Below the pieces are notes generated by a model. The model had not been told where the DNA came from, did no database searches, and was given only the letters and a program-made list of their open reading frames with translations. From Pseudomonas mendocina (GTDB lineage: Bacteria > Pseudomonadota > Gammaproteobacteria > Pseudomonadales > Pseudomonadaceae), in contig NZ_CP027657.1 of the NCBI RefSeq assembly GCF_003008615.1, forward strand, positions 2,728,001-2,792,000: 64,000 nucleotides of DNA, given 5' to 3'. A program made the position numbers and the translations under genes. Below are positions 26,653-36,074 of this stretch, piece after piece (the stretch's first letter is position 1; each line of letters begins with the position of its first letter).

Positions 26653-28491
26653 TCAGCCGTCCAGCAGCGCCTTGTTGCGCACGGCGCCCTTGTCGGCGCT
26701 GGTGGCGAGCAGGGCGTAGGCCTTGAGTGCCGTGGTCACCTTGCGGGTGCGCGGTGCGGCCGGCTTCCAGCCTTTCTTGTCCTGCTCGGCGCGACGGGAA
26801 GCCAGTTCTTCATCGCTGACCAGCAGGTTGATGCTGCGGTTGGGGATGTCGATCAGTACCTTGTCGCCGTCCTTGACCAGACCGATGGCGCCGCCTGCGG
26901 CAGCTTCCGGCGAGGCGTGGCCGATGGACAGGCCGCTGGTGCCGCCGGAGAAACGACCGTCGGTGAGCAGGGCACAGGCCTTGCCCAGGCCCTTGGACTT
27001 CAGGTAACTGGTCGGATAGAGCATTTCCTGCATGCCCGGGCCGCCTTTCGGGCCTTCGTAACGGATGATGACGATGTCACCTTCCTTCACTTCGTCGGCG
27101 AGGATGCCTTTGACCGCGCTGTCCTGGCTTTCGAAGACCTTGGCGTTGCCTTCGAACACGTGGATGGACTCGTCCACGCCGGCGGTCTTCACCACGCAGC
27201 CGTCCAGAGCGATGTTGCCGTACAGCACGGCCAGGCCGCCTTCCTGCGAATAAGCGTGCTCGACGCTGCGGATGCAGCCTCCGGCGCGGTCATCGTCCAG
27301 GCTCGGCCAGCGGGTGCTCTGGCTGAACGCGGTTTGGCTGGGGATGCCGGCAGGGCCTGCCTTGAAGAAGTGGTGCACGGCCTCGTCCTGGGTCTGGGTG
27401 ATGTCCCACTGGGCGATGGCTTCGGCCATGTTCGGCGTGTGCACGGTGTGTACGTCGGTGTGCAGCAGGCCGCCACGGGCCAGTTCGCCGAGGATGGAGA
27501 AGATGCCGCCGGCGCGGTGCACGTCTTCCATGTGGTACTTCTGGATGTTCGGCGCCACCTTGCACAGCTGCGGCACCTTGCGCGACAGGCGATCGATGTC
27601 GCGCAGGTCGAAGTCGATCTCGGCTTCCTGGGCGGCGGCCAGCAGGTGCAGGATGGTGTTGGTCGAACCGCCCATGGCGATGTCGAGCATCATGGCGTTC
27701 TCGAACGCCTTGAAGTTGGCGATGTTGCGCGGCAGTACCGACTCGTCGCCTTCACCGTAATAGCGCTGGCACAGCTCGACGGCCAGGCGGCCGGCGCGCA
27801 GGAACAGTTGTTCGCGGTCGCTGTGGGTGGCCAGGGTGGAGCCGTTGCCTGGCAGGGACAGGCCCAGGGCTTCGGTCAGGCAGTTCATCGAGTTGGCGGT
27901 GAACATGCCGGAGCAGCTGCCGCAGGTCGGGCAGGCGCTGCGCTCGTACTCGGCGACCTTCTCGTCGGAGGCGCTGGAGTCGGCGGCGATGACCATGGCG
28001 TCGACCAGATCCAGGCCATGGCTGGCCAGTTTGGTCTTGCCCGCTTCCATCGGCCCGCCGGACACGAACACCACCGGGATGTTCAGGCGCAGGGCGGCCA
28101 TCAGCATGCCGGGGGTGATCTTGTCGCAGTTGGAGATGCAGACGATGGCGTCGGCGCAGTGGGCGTTGACCATGTACTCGACGGAGTCGGCGATGATCTC
28201 GCGGCTCGGCAGCGAATAGAGCATGCCGTCGTGGCCCATGGCGATGCCGTCATCGACGGCGATGGTGTTGAATTCTTTCGCTACACCGCCGTGCTTCTCG
28301 ATCTCGCGGGCGACCAGCTGGCCCAGATCCTTCAGGTGCACGTGGCCCGGTACGAACTGGGTGAAGGAGTTGGCGATGGCGATGATCGGTTTCTTGAAGT
28401 CTTCGTCCTTCATCCCGGTGGCGCGCCACAGGGCGCGGGCGCCGGCCATGTTGCGGCCGTGGGTGGAGGTTTTCGAGCGGTAATCAGGCAT
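26653..28491 (-). CDS. ilvD: Dihydroxy-acid dehydratase
   Basis: A 612-residue IlvD catalysing the third common step of isoleucine/valine synthesis with an iron-sulfur cluster. Cluster cysteines are in [12 protein letters not shown] and [33 protein letters not shown] is the C-terminal signature. ATG 28489-28491 starts [12 protein letters not shown] with AGGAT in front; the longer frame is upstream leader. It works with IlvA at 8960, although the two are 18 kb apart. The 195 bp upstream separates it from cheB of module 1; a TAGAAT (minus strand, around 28649-28654) could be a -10 but no good -35 is visible. Confidence 0.96.
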   Translation of the reverse strand: MPDYRSKTSTHGRNMAGARALWRATGMKDEDFKKPIIAIANSFTQFVPGHVHLKDLGQLVAREIEKHGGVAKEFNTIAVDDGIAMGHDGMLYSLPSREIIADSVEYMVNAHCADAIVCISNCDKITPGMLMAALRLNIPVVFVSGGPMEAGKTKLASHGLDLVDAMVIAADSSASDEKVAEYERSACPTCGSCSGMFTANSMNCLTEALGLSLPGNGSTLATHSDREQLFLRAGRLAVELCQRYYGEGDESVLPRNIANFKAFENAMMLDIAMGGSTNTILHLLAAAQEAEIDFDLRDIDRLSRKVPQLCKVAPNIQKYHMEDVHRAGGIFSILGELARGGLLHTDVHTVHTPNMAEAIAQWDITQTQDEAVHHFFKAGPAGIPSQTAFSQSTRWPSLDDDRAGGCIRSVEHAYSQEGGLAVLYGNIALDGCVVKTAGVDESIHVFEGNAKVFESQDSAVKGILADEVKEGDIVIIRYEGPKGGPGMQEMLYPTSYLKSKGLGKACALLTDGRFSGGTSGLSIGHASPEAAAGGAIGLVKDGDKVLIDIPNRSINLLVSDEELASRRAEQDKKGWKPAAPRTRKVTTALKAYALLATSADKGAVRNKALLDG

Positions 28492-28686
28492 GACGATGAT
28501 CCTGCGGCTAATTCGGTTAGGTGTGCGGTGAGCGTCGTCGGCGGCAGATCGCCGCAGTTTCATGAGGCTGCATGACGAAACGGGATCACCGTTCGTACGG
28601 CCGGGGCTCACGGGCCCGCCGGAGGATTTCTGGCGAGGAATGCGCTGATTCTACGCCCGCTGGGGCGGGCGGGGAAAGGTTGCCGG

Positions 28687-29760
28687 TCAGGCGCGCTCGC
28701 CGCGCAGGATGGCCGTGGGAATTTGCTCCAACGGGATCTCGCGATTGACCGCGCCGAGCTTCTTCGCTTCCTTGGGCATGCCGTAGACCACGCAGCTGGC
28801 TTCGTCCTGGCCGAAGGTCTGGGCGCCGGCCTCTAACATCTCGCGCAGACCACGGGCGCCATCGTCACCCATGCCGGTCATGATGATGCCGGTGGCGTTG
28901 GCTCCGGCGGCGCGAGCGGTGGAGCGGAACAGCACGTCCACCGAGGGTTTGTGGCGGCTCACGGGCGGGCCGTCGACCACTTCGACCAGATACTGCGCGC
29001 CGCTGCGCTTGAGCAGCATATGGCGGCCACCGGGGGCGATCAGGGCACGGCCGGGCATGATTCGGTCACCATGGCGCGCTTCCAGCACTTCGATCTGGCA
29101 CAGGCCGTTGAGGCGTTCGGCGAAGGCGGCGGTGAAGCGCTCCGGCATGTGCTGGACGATGACGATACCCGGGCAGACCCGTGGCAGGGCGGTGAGAACG
29201 CGTTCCAGCGCCTGGGTGCCGCCGGTGGAGGTGCCAATGGCCACCACGCGTTCGGTGGTGCGAGTCATCGCGGCCGGGCTGGCGGCGGGCAGAATGGCGT
29301 CAGCCGTGAGTTTGGGGGCCATCGACGGAGCAGGCATGGCACCGTTCATGCGTTTCAGACGGGCCTGGGAGGCGGCCTTGATGGCGCCCACCAGTTCTTC
29401 GGTGGCTTCGACGAGGAACTGGCGCAGGTTGCCCTGGGGCTTGGTGACGATGGCCACGGCGCCTGCGGCGAGGGCCTCCATGGTGGTGGCTGCACCTTTC
29501 TCGGTGAGGGTGGAGCAGATCACCACCGGCGTTGGCCGCTCCACCATCAGTTTCTTCAGGAAGGAAATGCCGTCCATGCGCGGCATTTCCACGTCCAGCA
29601 CGATCACGTCCGGCCAATTGCGGTTCATCCGCTCCAGCGCGAACAGCGGATCGGCGGCGGCGCCGATCACCTCGATGCCGCTGTAACCGGACAGGCTGCC
29701 GGTCAGCACCTGCCGCACCACCGCCGAGTCGTCGACGATCATCACCTTGATCTTGTTCAT
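28687..29760 (-). CDS. cheB: CheB, chemoreceptor glutamate methylesterase (module 1)
   Basis: A 357-residue two-domain protein. The receiver (residues 4-110) has the phospho-acceptor D56 in [12 protein letters not shown] linker of about 50 residues leads to the methylesterase domain with catalytic S178 (GTSTGG), H204 (QHMPERF) and D300 (MGDDG), spaced exactly as in E. coli CheB. It removes methyl groups from, or deamidates, receptor glutamates when phosphorylated by CheA. The start overlaps the cheD stop by 4 bp. The C-terminal domain is nearly identical to that of the module 2 copy at 42755, even at DNA level, while the linker has diverged. Confidence 0.95.
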   Translation of the reverse strand: MNKIKVMIVDDSAVVRQVLTGSLSGYSGIEVIGAAADPLFALERMNRNWPDVIVLDVEMPRMDGISFLKKLMVERPTPVVICSTLTEKGAATTMEALAAGAVAIVTKPQGNLRQFLVEATEELVGAIKAASQARLKRMNGAMPAPSMAPKLTADAILPAASPAAMTRTTERVVAIGTSTGGTQALERVLTALPRVCPGIVIVQHMPERFTAAFAERLNGLCQIEVLEARHGDRIMPGRALIAPGGRHMLLKRSGAQYLVEVVDGPPVSRHKPSVDVLFRSTARAAGANATGIIMTGMGDDGARGLREMLEAGAQTFGQDEASCVVYGMPKEAKKLGAVNREIPLEQIPTAILRGERA

Positions 29761-30266
29761 GGCGAGCAGGCCTCGTAGCGTCGACTGGCGACTTGTTGGG
29801 GATTGGGATGGCGCAGTGCGATGTTGCCGCTCCAGACGTCGAAGATCAGGTTGCGATAGTCCGCGCCACCGACATGCCGGGCATGGCAGGTCAAACCGTG
29901 GTTGGACAGCAGGGTCAGGCCGGCTTCGATGTTCTGCTGACCGATGTGATTGACGGCGCGGCTGCCCAGCATATTGCCGCCGCCGAACAGGCTGATGCGG
30001 TAATCGGTGGCACGTGTACCGCTGCTACGGATGTCCGTGAGCAACTGGTGCAGAGCGGCATCGGCGTAGCGTCCGTCCGGTACCCGGCCGGGATAACGGC
30101 AGGTCGGCAGCATGTAGTGGCACATGCCGCCCAGCAGTGCCCCACGGTGCCAGAGCACGATGGAGACGCAGGAGCCCAGCAGTGTGCGCATGCGGGTGTA
30201 GCGGTCGCCAAAGTACAACTCGCCCGGCTGCAGGAACACCTCGATAACGCCCTTGGGCTCACGCAT
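29757..30266 (-). CDS. cheD: CheD, chemoreceptor glutamine deamidase (module 1)
   Basis: A 169-residue CheD. The catalytic pair is C33 in [12 protein letters not shown] and H50 in GGMCHYMLP, 17 residues apart as in the family; FGGGNML and [11 protein letters not shown] are further signatures. The start ATG 30264-30266 has GGAGG upstream and overlaps the cheR end by 8 bp; the longer frame from 30308 is inside cheR. It deamidates receptor glutamines to provide methylation sites and may also bind CheY or phosphatases in other species. Confidence 0.93.
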   Translation of the reverse strand: MREPKGVIEVFLQPGELYFGDRYTRMRTLLGSCVSIVLWHRGALLGGMCHYMLPTCRYPGRVPDGRYADAALHQLLTDIRSSGTRATDYRISLFGGGNMLGSRAVNHIGQQNIEAGLTLLSNHGLTCHARHVGGADYRNLIFDVWSGNIALRHPNPQQVASRRYEACSP

Positions 30267-31068
30267 GGGGCCTCCGGTAGATCGAGGGACGCACCGATTG
30301 CAGCTCATCGCTGATGCCGTTGAGGCTCTCCGAGTGGCTGACCAGGAAGTAGCCCCCCGGGCGCAGGCGTGCGCACAGGCGTTGCACGACCTGGCGCTTG
30401 GTCTCGGCGTCGAAATAGATCATCACGTTGCGCAGGAAGATCACATCGAACATGCCGACATCCGGCAGGGTATTGTTGAGGTTGATCTGGCGAAACTGCA
30501 CATGGCGCTTCAGCGTCGGATCCAGGGTGAACAGGCCCTGGTTGCGGCCGGTGCCCTGGAGGCAGAAGCGCTGGCGTAGTGCGCCGGGAATGCCCTCGGC
30601 GTCCTCCAGGGGATAGAGCCCGGCGCGTGCCTTGTCGAGGATGCGTGTGCTGATGTCCGACGCGAGGATTTCCCAGGGGCGGCCAGCGGTAGTGTCGGCC
30701 AGCAGCAGGGCAAGGGTGTAGGGCTCCTCGCCACTGGAGCAGGCTGCGCTCCAGATACGCAGTGGGCCACTGCCGCCGCGTAGCTCGGTGGTGAGTTTTT
30801 CGCGAAGGAAGTCGAAATGCTTGGGTTCGCGGAAGAAATAGGTCTCGTTGGTGGTCAGCAGGTCGACGGCGATCTGCAGTTCGCCCTTGTCCTTCATCAG
30901 CACCTGGTAGTAATCACCGTAGCTGCCCAGGCCGAAGTGGCGCAGGCGCTTGCTCAGCCGGCCGGCGATGAGTTGGCGCTTGGCATCGGACATGGCGATG
31001 CCGGCGATCTCGTGGATCATGCCGCGAAACTGCTGGAACTCGCGGTTGGAGAGGCTGAGATCGGTCAT
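30259..31068 (-). CDS. cheR: CheR, chemoreceptor methyltransferase (module 1)
   Basis: A 269-residue SAM-dependent methyltransferase. An N-terminal helical CheR_N domain (to about residue 75) is followed by RLL-type receptor contact residues NETYFFREPKHF, the SAM motif IWSAACSSGEEPYTLAL, DIFLRN-like IFLRNVMIYFD and the C-terminal GGYFLVSHSESL. The beta-subdomain used to bind receptor pentapeptides is present in position. The gene lies 13 bp after cheW and overlaps cheD by 8 bp. Confidence 0.95.
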   Translation of the reverse strand: MTDLSLSNREFQQFRGMIHEIAGIAMSDAKRQLIAGRLSKRLRHFGLGSYGDYYQVLMKDKGELQIAVDLLTTNETYFFREPKHFDFLREKLTTELRGGSGPLRIWSAACSSGEEPYTLALLLADTTAGRPWEILASDISTRILDKARAGLYPLEDAEGIPGALRQRFCLQGTGRNQGLFTLDPTLKRHVQFRQINLNNTLPDVGMFDVIFLRNVMIYFDAETKRQVVQRLCARLRPGGYFLVSHSESLNGISDELQSVRPSIYRRPHA

Positions 31069-31081
31069 GATGGACTCCTGC

Positions 31082-31615
31082 TCAGGCTGACTGCGGTAAT
31101 GCGTCGGGTTGGCTGGCTTCGGCCAGCAGGTGCAGGTCGTCCAGCGACAGCACCTGGCTGATGTCCAGCAACGCCACCAGGCGACCGTCGAGTTTGCCCA
31201 TGCCGCGGATGAAATCGGTGCGGATGTGGGCGCCGAAGCTGGGGGGCGGTTCGATGTCCTGGGCGTTTATCTCGATGACGGCATTGACTGCCTCGACCAC
31301 GATGCCCATCACCTGGCGCACAGCGTCGCGTTCCACCTCCAGGATGACGATGCAGCTGCGTCGGCCGATGGCGGTTCGTTCGGCGCCGAAACGCTGGCGT
31401 AGATCCATGATCGGCACCACGCCGCCGCGCAGGTTGATCACCCCAAGCACGCAGGACGGCATCATCGGCATCGGAGTGAGGCGACCGTACTCGATGATCT
31501 CGCGGACACTGCGGGTGCCGACGGCGAATAGTTCGTCGGCCAGGGTAAAGGTCAGGTACTGCTGGGGCGCATCCGGCTGGGCGTCGTTGCCGGGGCGGCT
31601 GAATAGATTGGACAT
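31082..31615 (-). CDS. cheW: CheW coupling protein (module 1, cheR-proximal)
   Basis: A 177-residue CheW. The core reads YLTFTLADELFAVG, VREIIEYGRLTPMP, GVINLRGGVVPIMDLRQRFG and RSCIVILEV, the standard double beta-barrel that joins receptors to CheA. About 20 extra residues at each end are low-complexity. Closest in the window to the cheW at 45136, which has the same position in module 2. It lies between the MCP gene and cheR. Confidence 0.92.
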   Translation of the reverse strand: MSNLFSRPGNDAQPDAPQQYLTFTLADELFAVGTRSVREIIEYGRLTPMPMMPSCVLGVINLRGGVVPIMDLRQRFGAERTAIGRRSCIVILEVERDAVRQVMGIVVEAVNAVIEINAQDIEPPPSFGAHIRTDFIRGMGKLDGRLVALLDISQVLSLDDLHLLAEASQPDALPQSA

Positions 31616-31669
31616 GCTGCGCTCCTGGGGGCACTGGTGGGTGCCCCGGTCACGGGATCGAGGGTCGGA

Positions 31670-33301
31670 TCAATGCTGGAAGCGGACGAAGCCGGCCGGC
31701 ACCTGGTCGTCGTAGGCTTCCTCGTCATGTTCGTCGCTGCGTCGAGCGACCTTGCGCGGTGCGCTGGCCTTGCTCTTGGCCGTCGTCTCCCGGACGCCCT
31801 TGCCGATCTGGCTGACCTTGAAGAAGTCCATCAGTTGCTGCAGTTGCTCGGCCTGGCCGCTCATCTCTTCTGCGGTGGCCGCCAGTTCCTCGGCGGAGGA
31901 GGCGGACTGCTGGGTGATCTCGCTGAGCTGGCTCATGGCCGTATTGATCTGACTGACGCCGGTGGTCTGCTCTTCCGAGGCGGCGGCGATCTCCTGCACC
32001 AGATCGGAGGTCTTGGCGATGGAGGGCACCATCTGATCGAGCAGGCTGCCAGCGCGTTCGGCCAGGGAGACGCTGTTCTTGGCCACTTCGCTGATTTCCT
32101 GAGCAGCGATCTGGCTGCGTTCGGCCAGTTTGCGCACCTCGGCGGCGACCACGGCGAAACCCTTGCCATGCTCGCCGGCGCGGGCGGCCTCGATGGCGGC
32201 GTTGAGGGCGAGCAGGTTGGTCTGATAGGCGATGTCGTCGACGATGCTGATCTTCTCGGCAATGGTTTTCATCGCGCTGACGGTGTCCTTGACAGCCTGG
32301 CCGCCTTCGTCGGCCTCACGAGAGGCCTTGCCGGCCATGCCGTCGGTGACCTTGGCGTTTTCGGTGTTCTGCGCGATGGAGGCGGACATCTGCTCCATCG
32401 AGGCGCTGGTTTCCTCGACCGAAGCCGCCTGCTCCGAGGCGCCCTGGCTCATGCTCTGGGCGGTGGCGGAAATCTGCTCGGAGGCACTGGTCAGGGCGTC
32501 GGCATTGCTGCGTACTTCACCGATGATATGGCCGAGCTTTTCCGCCATGCTCTTGATCGCCGCGAGCATGCTGGTGTCGCCGCCCTTGGTCTCGACGTTG
32601 ACGGTGAGGTCACCGGCAGCGATGCGGCTTACCACCTCCACGGCATAAGCTGGCTCGCCACCGAGCTGGCGCAGCAGGTTGCGGGTGATGACGGTGCCCA
32701 GCAGGGCAATGATCACCAGGGTCGTGACCGATACGATGATGGAGACCAGTGTGGCTTGCTGACGAATGGCTTCGGCCTGCTGGCCGGCGTCGGTGGCCAG
32801 CTTCACGTTGTGGTCACGGTGCTTGTTGAAGGTGTCGCGCAGCGGTGTGATGACGTTTTGGGTGAGGCTGATCATGCTGTCGCGCGCCTGCTCGTTCTGG
32901 TTGGTGCGCGAGAGCGTCAGCACCGTCTCGGCGCCTTGCACGAAGTCGGCGATGCCTTTGCGGTCAGCGTCCAGGAACTGCTGATCGAGGTCATCCGTGA
33001 TCAGCTTGGCATAGTCGTCGATGGCGGCCTGGATGTCGCCTCTGTTGGCCTTGAGGGTGGCGTCTATATCCGCCATGGTCTTGTCGTCGGTGCTGAGGAT
33101 GTGGGTGTAGACCAGCTGAATCTCGGTATTCACCGCGTTGCGCAGCTTGTTCAGGGCGACGATGCTCGGTACCGAGTTCTTGTTGCCGAAGTCGGCGGCG
33201 GTGTAGACCTGGTTCATCTGCTGGTAGGCGACCCCTGATAGCAGCAGGATGCCGAGCAGGGCGGACATCACGAGGAGGATCATTTTCTTGCTGATGGTCA
33301 T
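31670..33301 (-). CDS. Methyl-accepting chemotaxis protein, four-helix-bundle-type sensor (module 1)
   Basis: A 543-residue chemoreceptor. TM1 is at residues 7-27 and TM2 at 184-206. They enclose a roughly 155-residue all-helical periplasmic domain of the 4HB_MCP type ([23 protein letters not shown]). HAMP follows ([24 protein letters not shown]), then the signalling helices with hairpin tip [22 protein letters not shown]. The protein ends ...AGFVRFQH after an acidic flexible linker; the [FY]VRF tail recurs in the other long MCPs of this region and could dock CheR/CheB/CheD. Ligand unknown. Confidence 0.93.
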   Translation of the reverse strand: MTISKKMILLVMSALLGILLLSGVAYQQMNQVYTAADFGNKNSVPSIVALNKLRNAVNTEIQLVYTHILSTDDKTMADIDATLKANRGDIQAAIDDYAKLITDDLDQQFLDADRKGIADFVQGAETVLTLSRTNQNEQARDSMISLTQNVITPLRDTFNKHRDHNVKLATDAGQQAEAIRQQATLVSIIVSVTTLVIIALLGTVITRNLLRQLGGEPAYAVEVVSRIAAGDLTVNVETKGGDTSMLAAIKSMAEKLGHIIGEVRSNADALTSASEQISATAQSMSQGASEQAASVEETSASMEQMSASIAQNTENAKVTDGMAGKASREADEGGQAVKDTVSAMKTIAEKISIVDDIAYQTNLLALNAAIEAARAGEHGKGFAVVAAEVRKLAERSQIAAQEISEVAKNSVSLAERAGSLLDQMVPSIAKTSDLVQEIAAASEEQTTGVSQINTAMSQLSEITQQSASSAEELAATAEEMSGQAEQLQQLMDFFKVSQIGKGVRETTAKSKASAPRKVARRSDEHDEEAYDDQVPAGFVRFQH

Positions 33302-33330
33302 TTTCAGGACTCCTGTGCGCGTTGGCGCAT

Positions 33331-33852
33331 TCAGACCAGAGACAGTCGGGGGGTAGTGCGCTGACCCGCCAGCGCGGCGATCTGGGCGACGTTCAGCACC
33401 TGCTCCATGCGCAGCAGGGTGAGGAAGCGTTCGTCCACGCGGGCGAGGTCTTCGATGTATTCAGGGGGCACACGGCTACCGAAGGCCGGCGCCTGGCGCA
33501 GGGCGCCCGGCTCTATTTCGGCGACGGCGGTGACGGCATCGACCAGTGCTCCCATCAGTTGGGCCTCGTCACCGTCCTGCAACTCGAGGATGACGATGCA
33601 GGTGCGCGAGCCCAGTTCGGTGTTGCCGAGGCCGAAGCGCTCGGCCAGGTCGATGATCGGCACCACGGTACCGCGCAGGTTGATCACGCCGCGTACCAGC
33701 GGCGGCATCATTGGTACCTGGGTGATGTTGTGGAATTCGAGGATCTCCCGGACGTAGCGAGTGGCGACGCCGAACAGGTCACGGCCGACTCGGAAGGTCA
33801 GGTACTGGCGTTGTTGCTCGTCATTGGCGAGCAACGCGAGATCGAGACTCAT
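33331..33852 (-). CDS. cheW: CheW coupling protein (module 1, CheA-proximal)
   Basis: A 173-residue CheW with [41 protein letters not shown] and RTCIVILEL. It differs clearly from the other three CheW copies and has no close counterpart in its own module, so it may serve the adjacent poly-HAMP receptor. The ATG starts 2 bases after the stop of that receptor gene, with AGGAG embedded in its last codons, indicating coupled translation. Confidence 0.92.
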   Translation of the reverse strand: MSLDLALLANDEQQRQYLTFRVGRDLFGVATRYVREILEFHNITQVPMMPPLVRGVINLRGTVVPIIDLAERFGLGNTELGSRTCIVILELQDGDEAQLMGALVDAVTAVAEIEPGALRQAPAFGSRVPPEYIEDLARVDERFLTLLRMEQVLNVAQIAALAGQRTTPRLSLV

Positions 33853-33854
33853 AT

Positions 33855-36074
33855 TCAGCTCCTGAAGCGGACGAAGCCGCCGTCTTGCTCGTCGGCCTGC
33901 ATCGCGGGAGTGCCGCGTGCCGCCTGCGGTACTGAGCGCAGGGCGCGCGATATGGCGGCCGTGCCGCTGTGGCTGGCCAGCTGGAAGAACTGCATCAGGT
34001 TCTGCAGGTTGGCCGATTGCCCGGTCATCTCTTCCGAGGTGGCGGCCAGTTCCTCGGAGGCCGCCGCGTTCTGCTGGGTGATGTCGCTGAGCTGGGCCAT
34101 GGCGGCGCTGATCTGGCTGACACCGGTGGTCTGCTCCTGCGAGGCGGCGGCGATCTCCTGCACCAGGTCGGAGGTTCGGGTGATCGAGGGCACCATCTGA
34201 TCGAGCAGGCTGCCGGCGCGTTCGGCCAGGGAGACGCTGCTCTTGGCCACTTCGCTGATCTCCTGGGCGGCCACCTGGCTGCGTTCGGCCAGCTTGCGTA
34301 CTTCGGCGGCGACCACGGCGAAGCCCTTGCCGTGCTCGCCGGCGCGGGCGGCCTCGATGGCGGCGTTGAGGGCCAGCAGGTTGGTCTGGTAGGCGATGTC
34401 GTCGACGATGCTGATCTTCTCGGCGATGGTCTTCATGGCCGAGACGGTGTCGCGTACGGCCTGGCCGCCTTCGTCGGCTTCACGGGCGGCCTTGCTGGCC
34501 ATGCCGTCGGTAACCTTGGCGTTGTCGGTGTTCTGCGCGATGGAGGCCGACATCTGCTCCATCGAGGCGCTGGTTTCTTCTACCGAGGCTGCCTGTTCCG
34601 AGGCTGCCTGACTGAGGCTTTGTGCCGTGGCGGAAATTTCCTCGGCTGCACTGGTGAGCATGCCGGTGGACTGGTGAACCTGGCCGATGATGTCCGCCAG
34701 TTTGCTGACCGTGCCGTTAAGCGACTGCTGCAGCTCGGCCAGGTGTCCCTTGTACTGCCCGTTCATGGTTCGGGTCAGGTCGCCTTCGGCCAGCGCCGAG
34801 ATCACGGCCATGGCTTCGTTGACCGGCGTGATGATGGCTTCCAGCGTGCCGTTGAACCCGTTGACGATGTTGCGGTAGTAACCTTTGTGGCGGTTGGCGT
34901 CGGCGCGTACATCGAGCTTGCCATGCATCGCCGATTCGCTGAGCAGGCTGGTGTCCTCGATCAGCGCGACCATGTTGGTGCGCAGCTGTTCGATGGTTTC
35001 GTTGATGAACACCTTCTTGCCAGGGAAGGTTTCCAGGTGGGCTTCGAGGTTGCCGGCGCCCAGCTCCTGCACGCAGGCGATGGCTTTCTTCTTCACGGCG
35101 ATATGGCCGGCGACCATGGCGTTGATGCCCTTGGCGATCTCGGCGTAACTGCCCTGGAAGCGCGTCACGTCGATGGTGACGTCGATGTCGCCCTTGTCGT
35201 GTTCATCGGACATATGGCGCATCTCGGCGATCAGCTCGGTCAGCGTGCTGCGCAGGGTTTCGAGGGTGTCGTTGATGAAGGCTTTCTTGCCGGGGAAGGG
35301 CTCCAACGGTGCCTTGAGGTCACCCAGACTGAAGGCCTGGACGCAGGCCATGGCCTTTTTCTTCACGCTGATATGGCCGGCGACCATGGCGTTGATACCC
35401 TGGGCGATCTCGGCATAGCTGCCCTGGAAGCGTGAGGCATCGATGACGACGTCGATGTCACCCTTGTCATGCTCGTCGGACATGTGGCGCATTTCGCTCA
35501 GCAGGCCCGTGAGGTTGCGGCGCAGGGCCTCGATGCTTTCGTTGATGAAGGCCTTCTTGCCGGGAAACGCTTCCAGCGGTGCACGCAGGTTGCCGTCTGC
35601 CAGACCACGGATGCAGGCCATGGCTTTTTTCTTCACGTCGATGTGGCTGGCCACCAGCGCATTGATGCTTTGTGCCATGTCGCCGTAGAAGCCTGGCAGC
35701 CGGGTGTCCAGGGTGACATCGATGTCGCCACGGGCATGCTCGTCGCTGACGTGATGCAGGTTGTGGGAAAGCCCGCCGATGTAACCGGCGATCTGCTGCA
35801 GATGAACCAGCAGTGAGCCTAGGTCGCTCCGGGTTGGCAGCTGATGGCTGGTTTCGCCACGAGCCAGGCGCTCGGCGAAGCCCAGCAGGGCCTCGGGTTC
35901 GGCGCCGAGCTGACGAGTCAGCGTGCGTTGCAGCAGCAGGCCCTGGAAGGCCACGGCAGCGGCTGCCAGGATGGCGAAGGGCAGAAGCAGGTTGGCGACA
36001 AGCCCGGATGCCAGAGCCAGCAACGCGAGGATGGCTGTGGCGATCAGGGCAACGATACGAATGGAGAGGCTCAT
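33855..36074 (-). CDS. Poly-HAMP methyl-accepting chemotaxis protein without periplasmic domain (module 1 only)
   Basis: A 739-residue receptor-like protein. Two hydrophobic helices (residues 6-23 and 28-46) form a hairpin with almost no external loop. Residues 110-468 contain four tandem 90-residue repeats, the first three closely similar. Each repeat pairs two HAMP-like units: GDIDV...GSYAEIA.GINAMVA and KKKA.AC...FPGKK.FIN. A classic signalling domain follows (tip at [20 protein letters not shown]) and the tail ends GGFVRFRS. It most likely senses a membrane or cytoplasmic signal, or relays from a partner. ATG 36072-36074 overlaps the cheA stop by 4 bp; the longer frame lies within cheA. 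No counterpart exists in module 2. Confidence 0.9.
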   Translation of the reverse strand: MSLSIRIVALIATAILALLALASGLVANLLLPFAILAAAAVAFQGLLLQRTLTRQLGAEPEALLGFAERLARGETSHQLPTRSDLGSLLVHLQQIAGYIGGLSHNLHHVSDEHARGDIDVTLDTRLPGFYGDMAQSINALVASHIDVKKKAMACIRGLADGNLRAPLEAFPGKKAFINESIEALRRNLTGLLSEMRHMSDEHDKGDIDVVIDASRFQGSYAEIAQGINAMVAGHISVKKKAMACVQAFSLGDLKAPLEPFPGKKAFINDTLETLRSTLTELIAEMRHMSDEHDKGDIDVTIDVTRFQGSYAEIAKGINAMVAGHIAVKKKAIACVQELGAGNLEAHLETFPGKKVFINETIEQLRTNMVALIEDTSLLSESAMHGKLDVRADANRHKGYYRNIVNGFNGTLEAIITPVNEAMAVISALAEGDLTRTMNGQYKGHLAELQQSLNGTVSKLADIIGQVHQSTGMLTSAAEEISATAQSLSQAASEQAASVEETSASMEQMSASIAQNTDNAKVTDGMASKAAREADEGGQAVRDTVSAMKTIAEKISIVDDIAYQTNLLALNAAIEAARAGEHGKGFAVVAAEVRKLAERSQVAAQEISEVAKSSVSLAERAGSLLDQMVPSITRTSDLVQEIAAASQEQTTGVSQISAAMAQLSDITQQNAAASEELAATSEEMTGQSANLQNLMQFFQLASHSGTAAISRALRSVPQAARGTPAMQADEQDGGFVRFRS
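34671..35747 (-). repeat. Four in-frame 270-bp repeats encoding di-HAMP units
   Basis: The poly-HAMP gene is built of 270-bp direct repeats whose unit boundaries fall at residues 110, 199, 289 and 379. Repeats 2 and 3 share [13 protein letters not shown] and FQGSYAEIA at identical positions; the fourth is degenerate ([21 protein letters not shown]). Confidence 0.85.

Noticed and set aside
26917..28575. 552-residue plus-strand frame
   Set aside because: Antisense to ilvD.
31637..33238. 533-residue plus-strand frame
   Set aside because: Antisense to an MCP; Gly/Leu/His-rich product mirrors the MCP codons.
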